Notes under the pieces: generated by a model
What the model was told of the DNA's origin: nothing
Database searches by the model: none
Seen by the model: only the letters and a program-made list of their open reading frames with translations
In this document: piece after piece, positions 23,757 through 26,963 of the stretch
Numbering within the stretch: the stretch's first letter is position 1
Layout of the letters: every line of letters begins with the position of its first letter
Position numbers and translations under genes: made by a program
DNA from: an uncultured Eubacterium sp.
GTDB taxonomy: Bacteria > Bacillota > Clostridia > Lachnospirales > Lachnospiraceae
Direction: 5' to 3'
NCBI GenBank assembly: GCA_910579145.1
Contig: CAJTTQ010000009.1
Span: 1-26,963 of the forward strand
Length of the DNA stretch: 26,963 nt

Positions 23757-24887
23757 ATGAATAAGACAGAGATTGCAGAAATCAAGAAGTTATTTAAGAA
23801 GGACGATAATGGCATTACCCGGATCTGCGGGTGTTATGTGGATGCGGAAAAAAATAAGAGGCTGGAATTGAAAGAGGCGTTTTATTCGCTTCCTGAGGAA
23901 GAGATGTTTAAGTACGTGGAAATTTTCAGGAAAACACTTTCTGGGGCGCTGGGGAAAAATTTGGTGAATATGGAGTTTCCGATGGAAGAGGAGACGGGGG
24001 AGGACGGGAAGCAGAGGAAATTGATGGCGCTTGTCCAAAGTAAGCTGGAGCAGACGGAGCTGTTAGATGAGTTTTATGACCGCGTGATTGATGCGTATGA
24101 TTATACGGGGAATTATCTGATCCTGCTCATACATGATGCGTATGATATTCCGTCTATTACGGCAGACCGGGTTGAGAATTTTGACGCGTCGGATTATGTG
24201 TATGATTTTGTGCTGTGCTGCATTTGTCCGGTTAAGCTTTCCAAAGCGGGGTTATGTTATAATCCAGAAAAGAACAGCATTGAGGACTGTATGCGGGACT
24301 GGATCGTCCAGCCGCCGGACAACGGATTTTTGTTTCCGGCTTTTAACGACCGGAATACAGACATTCACAGCCTGCTCTATTATTCCAAAAACGCGGATGA
24401 AGCAGACATTGATTTTTCTTATGATCTGCTGGGGTGCACGCTTCCGCTTCCGGCGAAAGAGCAAAAGGAGACATTCCAAACCGTCGTCGAAGAAACACTT
24501 GGCAGTACGTGCAATTATGAAGTGGTAAAAAATATACATGAAAATCTGAATGAAATGATTTCCGAACACAAGGAAAATCCAGAGCCGCTCGAACTGGACA
24601 AGGAAGACGTGAAAAAGTTACTGTCGTCGAGTGGTGTGCCAGAAGAAAAGATGGAAGTGTTTGAGGAACGGTTTTCAGAAAATATCGGGGAATCCCAGAA
24701 ACTTGTGGCAGATAATATAGCCAACGTGCGAAAGTTTGAGGTGAAAACGCCGGATGTCACGATCCAGGTCAATCCATCGCGGACGGATCTCGTGGAAACA
24801 CGGGTGATCGACGGCGTACCTTGTATCGTGATAGAATGCTGCGATCAGGTAGAGATCAATGGGATCCGCATCGCGAATCCCAGCTGA
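23757..24887 (+). CDS. DUF4317 family protein
   Basis: I recognise this as the DUF4317 family, found mainly in Clostridia and without known function. The 376 residues start with MNKTEIAEIKKLFKKDDNGI and ITRICGCYVDAEKNKRLE, then FYSLPEEEMFKYVEIFRKTL, the conserved N-terminal block. The middle is mixed (NYLILLIHDAYDIPSI, VYDFVLCCICPVKLSKAGL). The last third has acidic helices and a C-terminal strand-rich segment (VETRVIDGVPCIVIECCDQV). There is no signal peptide or membrane helix, so it is probably cytosolic. Cysteine pairs (CGC, CCIC, ECC) are visible but match no metal motif I know. The ATG at 23757 has GATGAGG upstream. It is monocistronic, with its own palindrome-bearing promoter, and converges on the polyphosphate kinase gene. 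Confidence 0.87.
   Translation: MNKTEIAEIKKLFKKDDNGITRICGCYVDAEKNKRLELKEAFYSLPEEEMFKYVEIFRKTLSGALGKNLVNMEFPMEEETGEDGKQRKLMALVQSKLEQTELLDEFYDRVIDAYDYTGNYLILLIHDAYDIPSITADRVENFDASDYVYDFVLCCICPVKLSKAGLCYNPEKNSIEDCMRDWIVQPPDNGFLFPAFNDRNTDIHSLLYYSKNADEADIDFSYDLLGCTLPLPAKEQKETFQTVVEETLGSTCNYEVVKNIHENLNEMISEHKENPEPLELDKEDVKKLLSSSGVPEEKMEVFEERFSENIGESQKLVADNIANVRKFEVKTPDVTIQVNPSRTDLVETRVIDGVPCIVIECCDQVEINGIRIANPS
24860..24882 (+). terminator. Weak possible terminator at the end of the DUF4317 gene
   Basis: TGGGAT (24860-24865) pairs with ATCCCA (24877-24882), with a CGC/GCG pair inside, overlapping the last codons. A T-rich stretch (CTTCTTTTT) begins about 10 nt later, which is too far for a classic terminator. 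It is the only candidate between the two convergent genes. Confidence 0.25.
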
Positions 24888-24900
24888 TTTCATCTTCTTT

Positions 24901-26484
24901 TTAACTTAACCGGTTTTCGAGTGCCGAAACGACAGTTTCGAGCACTTTGATCCTGGCGTAGTACTTCGAATTTCCTTCCACCACGATCCACGGGGCATCC
25001 GCCGTGGAAGTGCGGACGATCATCTCATCGACGGCTCGTTCATAGTCGTCCCATTTGGCCCGGTTCCGCCAGTCCTCTTCCGTGATCTTCCACTGCTTCT
25101 CCGGCGTGTTTTCCCGTTCATGGAACCTTCGCTCCTGCTCTTCCTTATCGATATGGATCCAGAACTTGAGTACGATGCAGCCGGCATTCGCGAACTGCTC
25201 TTCCATGTTGTTGATCTCATTGTACGCCCGGCTCCACTCATCCTCGGCCGCAAATCCTTCGATCCGTTCCACGAGTACACGCCCGTACCACGTCCGGTCA
25301 AAGATCGTCATATGCCCGGCTTTCGGAATCTTTTCCCAAAAACGCCACAAATAGTGATGCGCCTTCTCAATGTCATTTGGCGCGGCTACGGGCACGACTT
25401 CGTATCCTCTCGGGTCCATCGCCTGCGTCAGCCGCTTGATGGCACCGCCTTTTCCCCCGGCATCCCATCCCTCGAAGGCGAGGATCACGGGAACCCGTTT
25501 CAGATACATTTTATTCTGCAGTGCCAGCAGCCGTTTCTGAAGGTCTTTCTTTTTCTTTTTATACTCATCCCGTTCAATCGTTTTACTCAGATCGACTCCC
25601 TGCAGCACACCATTTCGGAAAAGATCATTTATTCCGCGTGAATCCGGCTGCATCAAATCGTCTGACTCATGTTCGGACGATGCCGGAGAACCAGCCTGAT
25701 CTGGTGCGACGGCTTGAGCCGCTGTGCCGGCTTTTGCCGCTGTGCCAGCCTTTGACGCTGTATCTGCTTTTGATGCCATATCAGCTTTTGCCGCCGCCTG
25801 CATATCCGCGTTCCTGATCGCGCGCTCCATTCGGTCTACGACCGTAGATACAATTTTGCACGACGCGTACAGCTTATCCGTCCCCTCTACGACTGTCCAA
25901 GGAGCGTTTGCCGTATCCGTATGCACGAGAAGGCGGTCGTATTTTCTCAGGCATTTGTCGTAATTCCGGTTGTTTTCCTTATCCTGACCGGTCACGCGCC
26001 AGCTCGTCTCACTGTTTTTCTCCAGCTTATCCAGACGCTTTTTCTGTTCTTCTTTAGATATCATTAAAAAGAACTTCACGATGAGCATGCCGTCTTCGGT
26101 CAGCATTTCCTCAAAATCCAATACTTCTTTCTCCGAAATATCTTTTTCATAAACGCCCTTATACCAGCTTTGATCGAAAATATGGATCCGCCCCCGTTCG
26201 GGTGTCTTCGTAAAGAAACGCCAGAAATACGGGCGCATGACCTCATCTTCTTTTTCCCTCCCGAGAGTAAATACCTTAAACCCCCGGGGATCCAAAGACT
26301 GGATCATGCGGTTGATCATCGTACCTTTTCCCGACGCATCCAGTCCCTCAAACACGATCATGACCGGAATGCCCCTGTCTTTACACGCTCTCTGGAGTTC
26401 CCCGAACCGGATTTCCAGCTTTTCCATCTTCTTTTCGTATTCCTTTTTCCCCAATTCCTTATTCACATCAATCTGCCCCAACAT
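24901..26484 (-). CDS. Two-domain PPK2-type polyphosphate phosphotransferase
   Basis: This 527-residue protein has two tandem PPK2 domains, the layout of class II polyphosphate:AMP phosphotransferases (Pap), which make ADP from AMP and polyphosphate. Domain 1 (about 10-225) has P-loop GLDASGKGT (47-55) but DQSWYKGVYEKD (104-115). Domain 2 (about 300-527) has GWDAGGKGG (339-347) and the canonical DRTWYGRVLVER (396-407). The arginine and VLVER of the lid motif are thus intact only in domain 2, which I infer is the catalytic one. A low-complexity alanine-rich linker with hexapeptide repeats (about 229-270) joins them. The ATG at 26484 follows GGAAGGGG. The chemoreceptor gene ends 35 bp upstream on the same strand. 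Confidence 0.9.
   Translation of the reverse strand: MLGQIDVNKELGKKEYEKKMEKLEIRFGELQRACKDRGIPVMIVFEGLDASGKGTMINRMIQSLDPRGFKVFTLGREKEDEVMRPYFWRFFTKTPERGRIHIFDQSWYKGVYEKDISEKEVLDFEEMLTEDGMLIVKFFLMISKEEQKKRLDKLEKNSETSWRVTGQDKENNRNYDKCLRKYDRLLVHTDTANAPWTVVEGTDKLYASCKIVSTVVDRMERAIRNADMQAAAKADMASKADTASKAGTAAKAGTAAQAVAPDQAGSPASSEHESDDLMQPDSRGINDLFRNGVLQGVDLSKTIERDEYKKKKKDLQKRLLALQNKMYLKRVPVILAFEGWDAGGKGGAIKRLTQAMDPRGYEVVPVAAPNDIEKAHHYLWRFWEKIPKAGHMTIFDRTWYGRVLVERIEGFAAEDEWSRAYNEINNMEEQFANAGCIVLKFWIHIDKEEQERRFHERENTPEKQWKITEEDWRNRAKWDDYERAVDEMIVRTSTADAPWIVVEGNSKYYARIKVLETVVSALENRLS
25721..25792 (-). repeat. Four 18-bp tandem repeats in the PPK2 linker
   Basis: Four diverged units of exactly 18 bp, the first reading GCTGTGCCGGCTTTTGCC on the plus strand, encode repeats of the form (A/S)KA(D/G)(M/T)A in the linker (residues about 231-255). 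The length is a multiple of three, so copy-number change would keep the frame. Confidence 0.8.
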
Positions 26485-26508
26485 AATGATCAGCCCCTTC
26501 CCTTTTGT

Positions 26509-26529
26509 TCCACAGATTCCTACTGTGGA
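26509..26529 (-). other. Hairpin across the chemoreceptor stop codon
   Basis: TCCACAG (26509-26515) and CTGTGGA (26523-26529) form a 7-bp stem whose 7-nt loop contains the TAG stop of the receptor gene. No U-tract follows on the minus strand, so read-through into the PPK2 gene is expected. Confidence 0.4.
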
Positions 26530-26963
26530 TTCTCGTCATGGATCACAGGCGGGATCTGCGACAGCATATTATCTATGTCCTCAAACATAGCGCTTTTCGT
26601 CGTTCCTAGATTTCCCGCGCGCTCAATATGCCTCATGACCTCCTGATACTGGTTCGTGATCTCGTCAAAAAACTGGCAAATAACCTGAAGTTCCCTTTGG
26701 GAACTTTCGATCACGCCGGAAATTTCCATCTGCACCGAAGCCGCCCCATCCGCGGACTCGGTAATACGGTGAAACGATTCATACGTATTGTTCACCGTAT
26801 CAATGTTCTGGTCTAACGCCTGCTTGGATGCCGAAATATTTTCATTCAACTCGTTGGCACCGCATTCCACCTCAGAGATTCCCGTATCGACTTCATTTGT
26901 CAGATCTTTGATCTGTTCTGCCAGTGCCTTTACTTTTGCCGCCACGATAGAAAACCCTTTGCC
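26520..26963 (-). CDS. Methyl-accepting chemotaxis protein, C-terminal fragment (cut by window edge)
   Basis: The frame stays open to the right edge, so only the last 147 residues are visible. They begin GKGFSIVAAKVKALAEQIKD, matching the conserved stretch that follows the signalling tip in receptors (usually GxGFAVVAxEVRxLAE). The rest is one long charged helix with heptad-like spacing, running back toward the membrane-proximal or cytoplasmic end (NENISASKQALDQNIDTVNN). There is no NWETF-type CheR-tethering pentapeptide; the end is HDENPQ. The GTG at 26945 is an internal valine, not a start. The sensory domain and any membrane segments lie outside the window. The PPK2 gene follows 35 bp downstream. 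Confidence 0.88.
   Translation of the reverse strand, partial: GKGFSIVAAKVKALAEQIKDLTNEVDTGISEVECGANELNENISASKQALDQNIDTVNNTYESFHRITESADGAASVQMEISGVIESSQRELQVICQFFDEITNQYQEVMRHIERAGNLGTTKSAMFEDIDNMLSQIPPVIHDENPQ

Overview
The window looks like a chromosomal segment from a Clostridia bacterium, most likely Lachnospiraceae. Supporting signs are a near-balanced base composition, the short HisG plus HisZ pair, a DUF4317 protein, an [FeFe]-hydrogenase maturase (HydF), a clostridial-type ferredoxin, four-domain S1 next to ispH, and consistently strong Shine-Dalgarno sites. No phage, plasmid, CRISPR, tRNA or rRNA genes were seen. Species cannot be named from this sequence alone.

Layout. (1) 1-987: a doubtful small reading frame on the minus strand and a TetR-type regulator on the plus strand with its own promoter. 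(2) 991-21303: nineteen consecutive minus-strand genes. In transcription order they are a small alarmone synthetase, folD, rimO, pgsA, pncC, a GerM-like lipoprotein, a BaiN/HI0933-type flavoprotein, cmk, ispH, rpsA, cheR, plsX, rnc, smc, ftsY, a threonine ammonia-lyase, hisZ, hisG and hisD. Most junctions overlap or are under 70 bp, so the block is probably one or a few long operons. A good promoter lies at its head (21313-21341) and one clear hairpin lies inside it, after cheR. (3) 21349-22024: a divergent plus-strand pair, a 90-residue protein of unknown function and a one-cluster ferredoxin, ended by an intrinsic terminator. (4) 22026-23285: hydF on the minus strand with its own promoter. 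(5) 23286-23756: a repeat-rich intergenic region with a long inverted repeat (33-bp perfect arms), an imperfect 62-bp-period direct repeat and a perfect 26-bp palindrome touching the -35 box of the next gene. (6) 23757-26963: a DUF4317 gene (plus), then a two-domain PPK2-type polyphosphate phosphotransferase and the 3' end of a chemotaxis receptor gene (both minus).

Function. The long block mixes translation and RNA processing (rimO, rpsA, rnc), membrane biogenesis (plsX, pgsA, ftsY), isoprenoid synthesis (ispH), nucleotide and one-carbon metabolism (cmk, folD, pncC), chromosome organisation (smc) and amino-acid synthesis (ilvA-type enzyme, hisZGD), headed by a (p)ppGpp synthetase. Ferredoxin and HydF point to anaerobic hydrogen and iron-sulfur metabolism. 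CheR and the receptor fragment indicate chemotaxis, although no other chemotaxis genes are present here.

No clearly new multi-gene system is evident. The most unusual part is the 23.3-23.7 kb intergenic region and the DUF4317 gene whose promoter carries the palindrome.
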